Positions 6,808-16,060 of a stretch of 59,465 nt of DNA are shown here, piece after piece (the first letter of the stretch is position 1; each line of letters begins with the position of its first letter). The notes below the pieces were generated by a model, which worked only from the letters and a program-made list of their open reading frames with translations, was not told the DNA's origin and did no database searches. The DNA comes from Gammaproteobacteria bacterium (GTDB lineage Bacteria; Pseudomonadota; Gammaproteobacteria; Steroidobacterales; Steroidobacteraceae), in contig SCUD01000122.1 of the NCBI GenBank assembly GCA_004297335.1, forward strand, positions 1 through 59,465, written 5' to 3'. The translations under genes and the position numbers were made by a program.

Positions 6808-9800
6808 CAGGCCGCCATTCGCGCCAGGCATCCAGCAACGGAAAATAGAGCCCGATCTTCTGCGGTCGGCCGTCCAGGCGCCGCAACAGCTCCGCATAGC
6901 GGGCGAGCTGCGGTGCATAGCGACCGAGTTCGCCTTCCAGGAAGTCATCGAGGCCCGTACCCTCGTGGGTGCCGGTCTTCCAGTCCACGATCCAGCGGAC
7001 TCCGTCCGGATCGACGAAGGTCCGATCCACCCGCAGGCTCAGCACGCTGCCGTCGACGACAGCCGACAACGCGAGTTCACTCGTGGCCTCGGCCATCGCC
7101 GGATCGAGCAGCCGGGCAGCGATCGGACTGGAACTCATCCGGCGTATGGCCAGTTCCACCCGGGCGACGCCAACCTCCAGGTGTTCGCCGGTGACACCCA
7201 GCGTGCGCAGTTCCCGGCGCCAGGCCTCGGGACGAACCTGCAGCTGCGCGGGCGGCAGCCCGCGCCGCGCGAGGCGCTCGAGCTCGGCGTGCACGACCTC
7301 GCCGGCAGCCTTGGCGACGATGCCGGCCCAGTCGAAATCGGGACGCACGGTGAGCACGGCCTCGCCGGCGATGCGCAGGCGTGGCGGGCGCGGCGGTGAG
7401 GCTGGCCCCGGGGCCGCGAAATCGACTGGCAGCCGCGTCAACGGTGGGGCGCTGAGGCGCGGTCGGCTGCGTTCCTCCGGGGTCGTCAGGCCTCCGCACT
7501 CGTGGGCCTGCGCGAGGGCCCGCGCAAACTCGTCCTGCAGCGCAGGCCAGAAGAACCCGAGCAGGCTGTCCGCCGCGGGCTGTCGCAGGCCGGGCGTACC
7601 GTCGCGCCAGGTAACCGTCGCGCTGCCGATCAGGTGCAGCTGCCGGCGCGCGCGCGTCGCGGCGACATAGGCGAGGCGCCCGAGTTCCAGTCGCTCGCGC
7701 TCGCCGCCGAGCCTGCGCATCCAGCGCTCGAGCGGATCGGCGTCCCGCCCGGTCGCCTCCGCCTCCGCATGTCCGGCGAGGATCAGGCCGCGGCGCCCTG
7801 GTGCCGTCGCCACGCTGTTCCAGTACAGCAACTGCCGCTCGCGTCGCCGCGTGCCACGCTGCAGGTCAGGCACGATCACGACGTCGAACTCGAGACCCTT
7901 GGCGCGGTGGATCGTCATAAGCTGTACGCGCGCCTCGCTGCTGCCCTGCTGCGACGCCTTGAGCCCGTCGAGCGCCGCCTCGATCGCGGAGGCCTGCGGG
8001 CAGTTGCCGACTTCGCGCTCGAGCGCATCGAGAGACGCGAACAGCAGTTCGGCGTTCTCCAGGTCCGAGACGTCGGGGACCGTCGCGGGACCGTCGAGTG
8101 CGAGCCATGCCGCCCGCAGCCAGGAACCGAGCGGGCGCTCGCCGCGTTCCTGTGCCACCACCGCCAGGCGCTCCGCGAGTCGCGCGACCCGCCGCGAACC
8201 ATCGGTCGACAGCGCGGCAAGTGCCCCTGGATCAGCGAGCAGCCAGGGAAACGGCGACACTGCATCGCCGGTCGCGAGCGCGTGCAGGTCGGCCAGCGTG
8301 AGCCCGCACCAGGGCGCACGCAGCACGGCGAGCCAGGCAGTGCGGTCACCCGCGTGCAGCAGCGCCCGGGCCAGCGCCACCAGGTCGCGCACTGCCGGAC
8401 GATCAGTCAGCGATTCGAGCTCGACCCCGCAGAACTCGATGCCCGCCGCACGCAGCCCGGCGAGAATCGCCGGCAGCGAGGCCCGGCTGCGCACGAGGAT
8501 CGCGATCGACGGTGGCGGCGCCGGCTGTTCCGCAGCCTGCTGCACTGCGGCGACGATGCCCGCGACGTGCCGCCCCATCGCCGCGGCGTCGGCACCCGGC
8601 AGCGCATGCACGTGCACACCGGCTGCGTCCGCGTCGGCCACCACCGGCAAGGCCGGCGCGTAGCGTACGGCGCCACGTTCGAAGTCGTCCGCCGGTGGCA
8701 GCAGTCGGGCGAAGGTGTCGTTGACCCAGGCGACCAGCGTGGCGCAGGAACGGAAGTTGCACGCCAGGCGCTCGACCGCGAGCGGCACGCCGCCAATCCC
8801 ACGCCGCTGCGCCTCGAGGAACAGCGTGACGTCCGCCTCGCGGAAACCGTAGATCGACTGCATCGGATCGCCGACGCAGAACAGGCTGCGGCCCTCGCCG
8901 GGCAGCCAGCCCGCCAGCAGCAGTTCGAGCAGGCGCTCCTGCGCCGGCGAAGTATCCTGGTACTCGTCTACCAGCAGGTGGCGGATGCGATAGTCGAGCG
9001 CCAGTGCCAGTTCGGTCGGTGCGCCCTCGCCACCGAGCGCTTCCCGCGCAGCCGCGGCAATGGCCGCGTGATCGAGCTGCGCGCGTTCGGCGAACAGGGC
9101 GACGAGCTCGGCCGCCGCCGCGCGCAGCACCGGGCAGAGCGCCAGGACGCGCTCCCACTGCGCGGCAGCCAGTGCCGGTGGCGGCAATTCCCGCACCCGC
9201 ACCAGTGCTGCCGCGAGCTCCGGCCGGGCGGCGAGCGCGGTGAGCGCGTCCTTCATGTTCCGCTTCAATTCCGGCCAGGGGTCACCTGCAGCCGCCGGCT
9301 GGAATCCCTGTGCCGCGGTCACTGTTTTCCGGAAGGCACCGAGCCCGACGCCGGTCAGCAGCGTGTCCGCAAGTGCCAGCCACTGCGGCAGCGCTGCGAC
9401 GCTGCTCTCCGGCAGGCCCGTGAGCCCGCGCAGGGAGGCCAACGGCCCATGCTCATCGCCGGCCCTGGCGGCATCGCGGATGACCGCCAACGCAGCCTGC
9501 AGCTCTCCCGGTGGCAGCTCGGCGCTGATGCGCTCGAGCTCCAGTCCGATCACCGCCCGCAGCAGTGCGTCCATGTCAGCCCGCAGCCCCGACTCCGTTC
9601 CGGGCTCCGGCAGCCGGGGCAACCAGAGCTCACGGCTGCCGAGCATGGTCTCGAGCAGCCGGGCCAGCAGCCACGGCTGGTAGCCGAGTGCGCGGATGAG
9701 CCGCTCGATGGCCGCCGCGACCGGCGTATCGCCCTCGAGCTGGCGCAGCGTGCGCAGTGCCGCCTCGGCATACAGAGCCCGGGCGTTGTCGACGAGCGCC

Positions 9801-10231
9801 GTGGCGAGCCCCGTGCGCGCCTGCAACGGCAGCCGCCGCGCCAGCCAGTGATGCAGGGCATCGATCGTCTGCACCTGGAGCCGGGCCGGATGGCAGTCGA
9901 GGCCCCAGCCGCGCGCGCGGCTGCGCGCGAGCGCTGCGGTCGCGAGTTCGTGTTCGCTGCAGGCCTGCGGCCCGGCCCCGGTTGGCAGCGGGCCGGCCGC
10001 GCCGGCCAGCGCATGGACGATCCGATGGCGCATTTCGGTCGCGGCCTTGCGCGTGAAGGTGATGGCGACGATCTCCTCCGGCCTCTCGACGACGGCGAGA
10101 AGACGCAGGAAGCGCAGCGTCAGCAGGCTGGTCTTGCCGGACCCGGCCGGCGCCTGGACGATACTCGACCGCTGCGGATCGATCGCCCGCTGCCGTACGG
10201 CCTGGTCGCTCTGGAGAGCCTCAGGCGCCAT
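6785..10231 (-). CDS. addA: UvrD-family helicase/nuclease, AddA-type
   Basis: A 1148-aa superfamily 1A helicase with a C-terminal nuclease domain: the AddA subunit of a double-strand-break processing complex that takes the place of RecBCD. Walker A APAGSGKT lies at about residues 28-35, Walker B DEYQDTSP near 421-428, FCVGDPMQSIYGFREAD shortly after, and a later helicase motif TIHRAKGLEFDVV. The PD-(D/E)XK motif IVDWKTG is near residue 1080. ATG 10231 is preferred to ATG 10249 because GGAGAGGAG lies just upstream. It overlaps the end of addB by 11 bp, so the two are co-translated. Paralogues such as UvrD and Rep are excluded by length and by the nuclease motif. Confidence 0.9.
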   Translation of the reverse strand: MAPEALQSDQAVRQRAIDPQRSSIVQAPAGSGKTSLLTLRFLRLLAVVERPEEIVAITFTRKAATEMRHRIVHALAGAAGPLPTGAGPQACSEHELATAALARSRARGWGLDCHPARLQVQTIDALHHWLARRLPLQARTGLATALVDNARALYAEAALRTLRQLEGDTPVAAAIERLIRALGYQPWLLARLLETMLGSRELWLPRLPEPGTESGLRADMDALLRAVIGLELERISAELPPGELQAALAVIRDAARAGDEHGPLASLRGLTGLPESSVAALPQWLALADTLLTGVGLGAFRKTVTAAQGFQPAAAGDPWPELKRNMKDALTALAARPELAAALVRVRELPPPALAAAQWERVLALCPVLRAAAAELVALFAERAQLDHAAIAAAAREALGGEGAPTELALALDYRIRHLLVDEYQDTSPAQERLLELLLAGWLPGEGRSLFCVGDPMQSIYGFREADVTLFLEAQRRGIGGVPLAVERLACNFRSCATLVAWVNDTFARLLPPADDFERGAVRYAPALPVVADADAAGVHVHALPGADAAAMGRHVAGIVAAVQQAAEQPAPPPSIAILVRSRASLPAILAGLRAAGIEFCGVELESLTDRPAVRDLVALARALLHAGDRTAWLAVLRAPWCGLTLADLHALATGDAVSPFPWLLADPGALAALSTDGSRRVARLAERLAVVAQERGERPLGSWLRAAWLALDGPATVPDVSDLENAELLFASLDALEREVGNCPQASAIEAALDGLKASQQGSSEARVQLMTIHRAKGLEFDVVIVPDLQRGTRRRERQLLYWNSVATAPGRRGLILAGHAEAEATGRDADPLERWMRRLGGERERLELGRLAYVAATRARRQLHLIGSATVTWRDGTPGLRQPAADSLLGFFWPALQDEFARALAQAHECGGLTTPEERSRPRLSAPPLTRLPVDFAAPGPASPPRPPRLRIAGEAVLTVRPDFDWAGIVAKAAGEVVHAELERLARRGLPPAQLQVRPEAWRRELRTLGVTGEHLEVGVARVELAIRRMSSSPIAARLLDPAMAEATSELALSAVVDGSVLSLRVDRTFVDPDGVRWIVDWKTGTHEGTGLDDFLEGELGRYAPQLARYAELLRRLDGRPQKIGLYFPLLDAWREWRPVTGDPPR

Positions 10232-12875
10232 CGCCAGTCTCCTCTCCATCCTCGTCGTCGTTTGCAGCCGTGACGCGGCACAGCGCGCCGAGGTGGCAAC
10301 CACGGCAGGTCGTGGCGCCCTGCAATGGGTCCACCTCGGCATGCCCGGCGGCATGCTCTCGCGCCAGCCGGTCGAGCCAGGCCCACCAGTGCTGCGTGAT
10401 CTGCGGCCAGTCGAAGCCCTTCTCGCGATCCTCGGTGAGTTCAAACTCCCCCGCCGCGCAGACGCCCCCGAGCAGGCCAGCTTCGCGCGCGACGCCGGAG
10501 AACCCGATCCGCCGGCCGGACAGCCCCGCAAGCGCAATGCCAGCCGGGCGGTCGGGATGCAGTACGGCGTACAGCGGCAACTGGGGTGCCTCGAGGCGCG
10601 CACCACGCCAATGCGCAGTCGTGGCCCGGCCCGTCTTGTAGTCGATCACCAGCAGCGCGTCGCCAATCCGGTCGACGCGATCCACGCAGAGTCGCAGTTC
10701 CAGGCCGCCAAGTCGGCCGCTCAACCGGCGCTCGGCCTCGACGACCTCGAAATCCGGCCGCTCACGCTCGATTTCGAGCAGGTTCAGGATGGCCTGCTGC
10801 TGCCAGTCCCGCTCCAGCCGGCCGGCCCGGGCACCGATGTCGGCAGGCAGGCGGTCGCGGAGCGCGCGCCCGACAGCGCCAGCGACCCGGTGCATCAACT
10901 GATCGGCAGCGAGCGAGCGCAGTCCGGAGCGGGAGCCGGTTTCGAGCCAGAAGTACTCCAGTGCACGATGCAGGACCAGGCCCCGCCGCACCGGGTCGGG
11001 ACCCGGCCCTGGTTCCTCGAGCGGAGCCGCCGCCAGCCGCAGCTCGGCGAAGGCCCGGAACGGGCAGCGCGCCTGGAGTTCGAGCAACCGGGCGCCGCCA
11101 GCGGCCGGGCCCGGCACACGGGCCGGAGCCGGATCCGCCGCCTGCACTTCGAGCCGCCGGGCTGCGAACAGCAGCTCCTCGCGCCGTGGCAGCACCTCCG
11201 GGTCCGGCAGTGCGGCACAGTCCGGCAGCACCACCGAGGCGTCGACCGCCGTGTCGTGCTCGCTGCAGGGCCAGCTGAGCACCAGCAGCGCGCTGCTGCG
11301 CTGCCATTGCTCGAATACCTGCCGGGCTTCCGCGACCCGATCCTCGGCGGTGACTCCGGGCATCGCCAGCTGGCGCTGGAATTCGATCGGCAGCCAGGGA
11401 TCGACCGCGGTCGGCTGTGGCCAGGCTGCGGCGGTCAGGCCCGCAATCCAGAGGCTGTCGAACCAGAGGCCCGGTGATTCCAGTGCATCCAGTACGAAGA
11501 CTCCGGGCTCGCCGCGCTCCGGCTGGAACGGCGCCGTCGTCGCGCGGGCGAGTTCGGCGAGCGCCTGCCGCAGGTCCAGGGCCCCGGCAACGTGATCCAG
11601 GCTCGCAAACTCCTGCAGGACTGCCCGCAAGGCCTCGGCCGCCTGGAAATCACCGCTGCTGAGTTGCCGTTCTCCCGGCCAGCCCCAGGCCGCCAGCACC
11701 TGGCCGAAGCACCGGGTCCAGGCACTGGCACTTTGTCGCGGCATGCTATTGGCCAGGGCTCCAGTCGCCGCCAGCATCGCGGCGAATCCGGTCGCCCCGT
11801 GTCGCCCGGCATGCTCTGCCAGGGAGCTCGAGGTCCATTCGAGACGAGGGGCATCGGAGCGCAGGGCGAGCTCCGTCCGGATCCGGGCCGGGCCCTCGCC
11901 CCCGGCGCCGGCCAGCCACGGGCTGCGCAGCACCCGGCTCGCCAGCTCCCAGCCGATGCCATCCGCCAGGCAACGGAGCACGTCCAGCGCGGCGGTCACG
12001 GTCGGTTGCAGCCGCAGTGGCGTACCACCGGCCAGGTCGAAGACGCGATCCAGGACCGCACCACCGGGCAGCTCCAGCGCGGGCTGCAGCTGCGCCGCCA
12101 GGGTTCGCTCGAGCGCCTCCCGGCGCGCGGCGAGACCCGGGACGATCACCGCGTGAATGCCGGCTGGATCCGCGGCCAGCCGGGAGCGCAGCCAGCTGGC
12201 CAGCATGCGTTCCTCGGCGACCGGATCGGGCGCGGCATACCGCCACTGCCGCGCCAGGGCGGACGTCGGCAATGCCAGCTCCACACTCCAGCCACGGCGG
12301 CGCAATGCCCCGATCAAGGCTACCTGGGCCGGGGTCGGGCGCTGGAAGCCGGCCAGCAGCAGCGGTGCGCCCGCCTGCGGCAGCGCATCCATCTGCACGC
12401 TGAGACGCGCAAGATCGCCGGCATCGGCTGCAGCGCGCTCGCCCAGCACCCGCTCGATGGCAGTGCTCCAGCGCAGGAAGGCCAGCTGGTCCTGGGTCAG
12501 TGGCCACCGGTTGAGCCCTTCCAAGGCCCCGCCATGCTCGCGCAGCTGCAGCCAGCTGGCGCGCGCGCTCGCCCCGAGTGCCGCCGGGTCCAGCAGGCCG
12601 CCGGCATCCACCGCAACCTCCTCGCGCCAGAGCCAGGCAATCGCTGCCGGCGGCAGCAGTTCCGGCAGTTCCGGTCGTTCCGCGACCGCCTCGCGCCACC
12701 AGGCCTCGAGCCAGGTCGCGAGTGGCAGGACCCGTGCCGTCGGCCAGACCGCATCGCCTGCGGACAACCGCGCGCGATCGTGCAGGTGGCGCAGGATCCG
12801 CGCCTGGCGCTGGTTGCGAGTCAGCACCCACCCCCCGGACCGGAGGTGGTCGAGGCATGAATCGTTGGTAGTCAC
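10221..12875 (-). CDS. addB: PD-(D/E)XK nuclease, AddB-like repair protein
   Basis: An 884-aa partner of the AddA-type helicase. The C-terminal nuclease domain carries VIDYKTG near residue 742. A single Cys in RCPFRAF near residue 602 and a terminal C-X2-C-X5-C cluster (CRGCHLGALC) near residue 860 match the four iron-sulfur ligands known from Bacillus AddB. The N-terminal part is helicase-like but shows no intact Walker A (it opens GWVLTRNQRQAR). This is typical of the proteobacterial 'probable DNA repair protein' AddB group. GTG 12875 is the only sensible start before that segment, 25 bp after alaA. Its stop overlaps addA. Confidence 0.85.
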   Translation of the reverse strand: MTTNDSCLDHLRSGGWVLTRNQRQARILRHLHDRARLSAGDAVWPTARVLPLATWLEAWWREAVAERPELPELLPPAAIAWLWREEVAVDAGGLLDPAALGASARASWLQLREHGGALEGLNRWPLTQDQLAFLRWSTAIERVLGERAAADAGDLARLSVQMDALPQAGAPLLLAGFQRPTPAQVALIGALRRRGWSVELALPTSALARQWRYAAPDPVAEERMLASWLRSRLAADPAGIHAVIVPGLAARREALERTLAAQLQPALELPGGAVLDRVFDLAGGTPLRLQPTVTAALDVLRCLADGIGWELASRVLRSPWLAGAGGEGPARIRTELALRSDAPRLEWTSSSLAEHAGRHGATGFAAMLAATGALANSMPRQSASAWTRCFGQVLAAWGWPGERQLSSGDFQAAEALRAVLQEFASLDHVAGALDLRQALAELARATTAPFQPERGEPGVFVLDALESPGLWFDSLWIAGLTAAAWPQPTAVDPWLPIEFQRQLAMPGVTAEDRVAEARQVFEQWQRSSALLVLSWPCSEHDTAVDASVVLPDCAALPDPEVLPRREELLFAARRLEVQAADPAPARVPGPAAGGARLLELQARCPFRAFAELRLAAAPLEEPGPGPDPVRRGLVLHRALEYFWLETGSRSGLRSLAADQLMHRVAGAVGRALRDRLPADIGARAGRLERDWQQQAILNLLEIERERPDFEVVEAERRLSGRLGGLELRLCVDRVDRIGDALLVIDYKTGRATTAHWRGARLEAPQLPLYAVLHPDRPAGIALAGLSGRRIGFSGVAREAGLLGGVCAAGEFELTEDREKGFDWPQITQHWWAWLDRLAREHAAGHAEVDPLQGATTCRGCHLGALCRVTAANDDEDGEETGDGA

Positions 12876-12900
12876 GCCCCAGTATCGAACGGGGCCAGGC

Positions 12901-14157
12901 TCACTGGACGAGCCTGAGGGCACCACGTGCTGTGGACCGGGCCGCTTCCAGCTCCAGCTGCGCGGCAATCCGCTCGAAGACGGTCGCCAGGGTCGCCGCA
13001 TCCGGCAGGCTGGTGATGCGGAAATGATTGCGGTACGGCACGTTGAAGCTGACACCCGGCGCAACGAGCACGTGCTTCTGCTCGAGCAGGTCCAGCGCAA
13101 AGCGCTCGTCGTCGAATCCGGGCAGGGCCTCCTCGTCGACACCGATGAAGCTGTACATCGCCCCGCGCGGTGGCTGCAGGCGCAGCCACGGGCTCGCGGC
13201 GACGGCATCCAGGATCGCCTGGCGCGATTGATACAGCCGCCCGCCGGGTGTCACCAGCTCGCGGACACTCTGGTGCCCTCCCAGCGCGGTCTGCACGGCC
13301 CACTGCCCGGGGACGTTGCTGCACAGTCGCAGTGAACTGAGCAGCTCGAGCCCCTGCAGATAGCCCTGGGCCCGCTCGCGGGCGCCCGAGAATACCGCCC
13401 AGCCAACCCGATAGCCGCAGGCGCGATAGACCTTCGACAGCCCGGACAAGGTGCCGCAGAGCGTGTCCCGGACCAGCGTCGCCATCGGAATGAATTCCGC
13501 ATCGTCGTAGGTCATCTGGTCGTAGATCTCATCGGCGAACACGACCAGCCGGTGCTGCTCCGCGAGGCGCGCGATGGCCTCGAGCGTCGCCCGCGAATAC
13601 ACGGCACCCGTCGGGTTGTTCGGATTGATCACGACGACGGCGCGGGTGCGCCGTGAAATCAGCCGTTCGATCTCGCCCGGGTCCGGCTCGAAGCCACGCT
13701 CCGGACGGCAGGGATAGTGCACCGCCGTGCCACCGTTCAGGGTCACCGCAGCGGTCCACAGCGGATAGTCGGGGCTCGGCACCAGCACCTCGTCACCCGG
13801 CTCGAGCAGCGCACGCAGCACCAGGTCGATCAGCTCGCTGACGCCGTTGCCGATGAATACATCCTCGACCGAGACATCGTCAACGCCGCGCTCCTGCTGC
13901 TGCATCACCACGGCCTCGCGGGCCGGGAAGATTCCCTTCTGGTGACAGTAACCCTCGGCATTCGCGAGATTCTGGATCATCGCGAGCCGCATCGTCTCCG
14001 GCGTGCGGAAGCCGAACACCCCCGGGTTGCCGATATTGAGGGAAATGATCTCGTAGCCCTGCCGCTCGAGTTCCTGGGCCCGGCGCGCGAGCCGGCCACG
14101 GATCTCATAGCGGACCTGCGTCAGGGCCGAACTGACCGGAATCGTGGATCTGCTCAT
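12901..14157 (-). CDS. alaA: PLP-dependent aminotransferase, AlaA-like
   Basis: A class I/II aminotransferase of 418 aa, closest in pattern to AlaA (YfbQ), which makes alanine from pyruvate and glutamate. The N-terminal RGRLARRAQELERQGYEI and LNIGNPGVFGF are typical of AlaA. NPNNPTG is at residues 178-184, the cofactor-binding DEIYDQM at 209-215, and the Schiff-base lysine is Lys242 in LSGLSKVYRACGYR. ATG 14157 is chosen because it gives the normal N-terminus (MSRSTIPVSS). The gene lies between the orphan ATPase (32 bp away) and addB. Another broad-range alanine or aspartate aminotransferase is possible. Confidence 0.85.
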   Translation of the reverse strand: MSRSTIPVSSALTQVRYEIRGRLARRAQELERQGYEIISLNIGNPGVFGFRTPETMRLAMIQNLANAEGYCHQKGIFPAREAVVMQQQERGVDDVSVEDVFIGNGVSELIDLVLRALLEPGDEVLVPSPDYPLWTAAVTLNGGTAVHYPCRPERGFEPDPGEIERLISRRTRAVVVINPNNPTGAVYSRATLEAIARLAEQHRLVVFADEIYDQMTYDDAEFIPMATLVRDTLCGTLSGLSKVYRACGYRVGWAVFSGARERAQGYLQGLELLSSLRLCSNVPGQWAVQTALGGHQSVRELVTPGGRLYQSRQAILDAVAASPWLRLQPPRGAMYSFIGVDEEALPGFDDERFALDLLEQKHVLVAPGVSFNVPYRNHFRITSLPDAATLATVFERIAAQLELEAARSTARGALRLVQ

Positions 14158-14189
14158 GGAGGGAAGGATAACGCAGGCCGGCGCCGCGG

Positions 14190-15158
14190 TCACAACCCGC
14201 CGGGCCACTCCGCGGCGCGATGGCAGGCCACCAGCCGCGCGTCACCGACTGGCTGCAGCGCCGGGGACTCCCGTTCGCAGCGCTCGAGCCGCTGCGGGCA
14301 ACGACCGGCGAAGGCGCAACCGGGGGCGGTCTCGATGGCCGAGCCCGGTATGCCCGCGGCACCCTGGAACAGCGTCCGGCTGCGGCGCCACCAGCCCGGG
14401 TCCGGCGCGGGTACCGCGTCCAGCAGCAGCCGCGAATACGGATGCAGCGGTGCCGCCAGCAGCTGCCGGCAACTGGCCTGCTCGACGATCCGTCCCAGGT
14501 ACATGACCAGCACCCGGTCGCAGATCCGGGCCAGGATCGCCAGATTGTGGCTGATGAACAGTGTCGCCAGCCCACGCTCACCGCGGATGCGCGCCAGCAG
14601 GCTGACGACCTGCGCCTGCAGCGCGGCGTCCAGCGCGCTGACTGGCTCGTCACAGACCAGCAGCTGCGGATCGGTCGCGAGCGCGCGCGCGATGGCGGCA
14701 CGCTGCAGCTGCCCGCCACTGGCCTGATGCGGATAGCGCGCGGCCAGGCCGGCGGTGAGGCCGACCTCACCGAGCAGCCTGAGCACCCGGTCCTGCCGTG
14801 CCCCGGAACTCAGCTCCGGCAGCAGGGCCCGCAGGGGCTCGGCAATGCTCGCGCCAATCGTCAGGCGCGGATCAAGACAGGCGAACGGATCCTGGAACAC
14901 GAGCTGCAGCTCACGTCGCAAGCCACGCCAGGCCCGCTGCCCGAGCTGGTCGATGCGCTGGCCCCGCCAGTGGATGCTGCCGCCGGCCAGCGGGACGAGC
15001 CCGAGGATCGCGCGGGCGAGCGAAGACTTGCCGCAGCCCGACTCACCGATGAGGCCGAGAGCCCCGCCCGCCGCGAGCTCAAAGCTCACGCCGTCGACCG
15101 CCGCGAGCGCCCGCGCATAGCGGATCGTGACCGCCTCCACCGCCAGCCCCGGGTTCAC
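14190..15158 (-). CDS. Orphan OppF/DppF-like ABC transporter ATPase
   Basis: A 322-aa ATP-binding subunit of the peptide/nickel importer family. Walker A GESGCGKS is at residues 38-45, the Q-loop in LVFQDP near 88, the signature ASGGQLQR at 146-153 (Ala instead of the usual Leu), Walker B LLVCDEP at 166-172, and the switch His at 204. The C-terminal oligopeptide-transporter extension holds Cys281, 287, 294 and 312 (C-X5-C-X6-C-X17-C), which could bind an iron-sulfur cluster as reported for DppD-type subunits. It starts with GTG in a GTGA overlap with the era stop. No permease or binding protein is encoded nearby, so its substrate is unknown. Confidence 0.85.
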   Translation of the reverse strand: MNPGLAVEAVTIRYARALAAVDGVSFELAAGGALGLIGESGCGKSSLARAILGLVPLAGGSIHWRGQRIDQLGQRAWRGLRRELQLVFQDPFACLDPRLTIGASIAEPLRALLPELSSGARQDRVLRLLGEVGLTAGLAARYPHQASGGQLQRAAIARALATDPQLLVCDEPVSALDAALQAQVVSLLARIRGERGLATLFISHNLAILARICDRVLVMYLGRIVEQASCRQLLAAPLHPYSRLLLDAVPAPDPGWWRRSRTLFQGAAGIPGSAIETAPGCAFAGRCPQRLERCERESPALQPVGDARLVACHRAAEWPGGL

Positions 15159-16060
15159 CGGGATTCGTAGCCCAGCTGGCCCAGCAAGCGGTCGTCGTCG
15201 GTCCAGCCCTCCCGCACGCGAACCCAGGTGGACAGGTGCACCCGCCGCTCCAGCACGCGGTTCAGCTCGAGGCGAGCGGCACGACCCACGGACTTGAGCC
15301 GCTGTCCGCCGGCACCGATCACGATGCTGCGCTGGCTCTCGCGTTCGACCCAGATGACCGCGTCGATCGCCAACCGGCCATCCGGCAGGTCCTCATAGCG
15401 CTCGATCTCGACCGCGATGCCGTACGGCAGTTCCTCATGCAACTGCAGCGTCAGCTGTTCGCGCAGGATTTCGCCGGCCAGGAACCGCTCGCTGCGATCG
15501 GTCACCTGGTCCAGCGGAAACAGCGGCTGCGATTCCGGCAGCAGCGCGGCGACTGCCGTGAGCAACCGCTCCAGGTTGTCACCGTGCAGCGCCGAGATCG
15601 GCACGATGGCCGCGAAGGAATGCCGGGTCCCAAGCTCCTGCAGCAGCGGCAGGAGCCGCCCGCGCGGCCGCACCCGGTCGACCTTGTTGAGCACCAGGAC
15701 TACCGGCAGGCCCGCGGCCACGAGCCGGGCCAGCACGGCCTCGTCCTCGTCAGTCCAGCGGGTTGCGTCCGCGACCAGCAGCGCCGCATCCGCTCCGGTG
15801 ATCGCGGCCATCGCCTCGCGGTTCATCGCCTGGTTGAGACGGCGCCCGCGGCCCGCGTGCAGGCCGGGAGTGTCGAGCAGCAGCAACTGGAACTCCGGGC
15901 GGCTCAGCACCCCCAGGATCCGGTGCCGGGTGGTCTGCGCCTTGGGCGTCACGATGCTGAGTTTCTGCCCGAGCAAGGCGTTGAGCAGCGTGGACTTGCC
16001 GACGTTGGGCCGGCCGGCGATGGCAACCGTGCCGCAGCGATAGCCGCCCACAGCGTTCAT
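15155..16060 (-). CDS. era: GTPase Era
   Basis: Era is an essential GTPase that binds 16S rRNA and assists 30S maturation. The 301-aa product has G1 GRPNVGKS (residues 16-23), G3 DTPG (63-66), G4 NKVD (125-128), and a C-terminal KH RNA-binding domain with GAGGQRLKSVGRAAR. ATG 16060 overlaps the rnc stop (ATGA), the classical rnc-era coupling. In many gammaproteobacteria recO follows era; here it is replaced by the OppF-like ATPase. Confidence 0.98.
   Translation of the reverse strand: MNAVGGYRCGTVAIAGRPNVGKSTLLNALLGQKLSIVTPKAQTTRHRILGVLSRPEFQLLLLDTPGLHAGRGRRLNQAMNREAMAAITGADAALLVADATRWTDEDEAVLARLVAAGLPVVLVLNKVDRVRPRGRLLPLLQELGTRHSFAAIVPISALHGDNLERLLTAVAALLPESQPLFPLDQVTDRSERFLAGEILREQLTLQLHEELPYGIAVEIERYEDLPDGRLAIDAVIWVERESQRSIVIGAGGQRLKSVGRAARLELNRVLERRVHLSTWVRVREGWTDDDRLLGQLGYESR

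Noticed and set aside
7502-10273. A 923-codon open frame on plus, antisense to addA
   Set aside because: It is a GC-rich shadow of addA: composition is dominated by Arg, Gln, Pro and Ala with no domain, and addA shows clear helicase and nuclease motifs.
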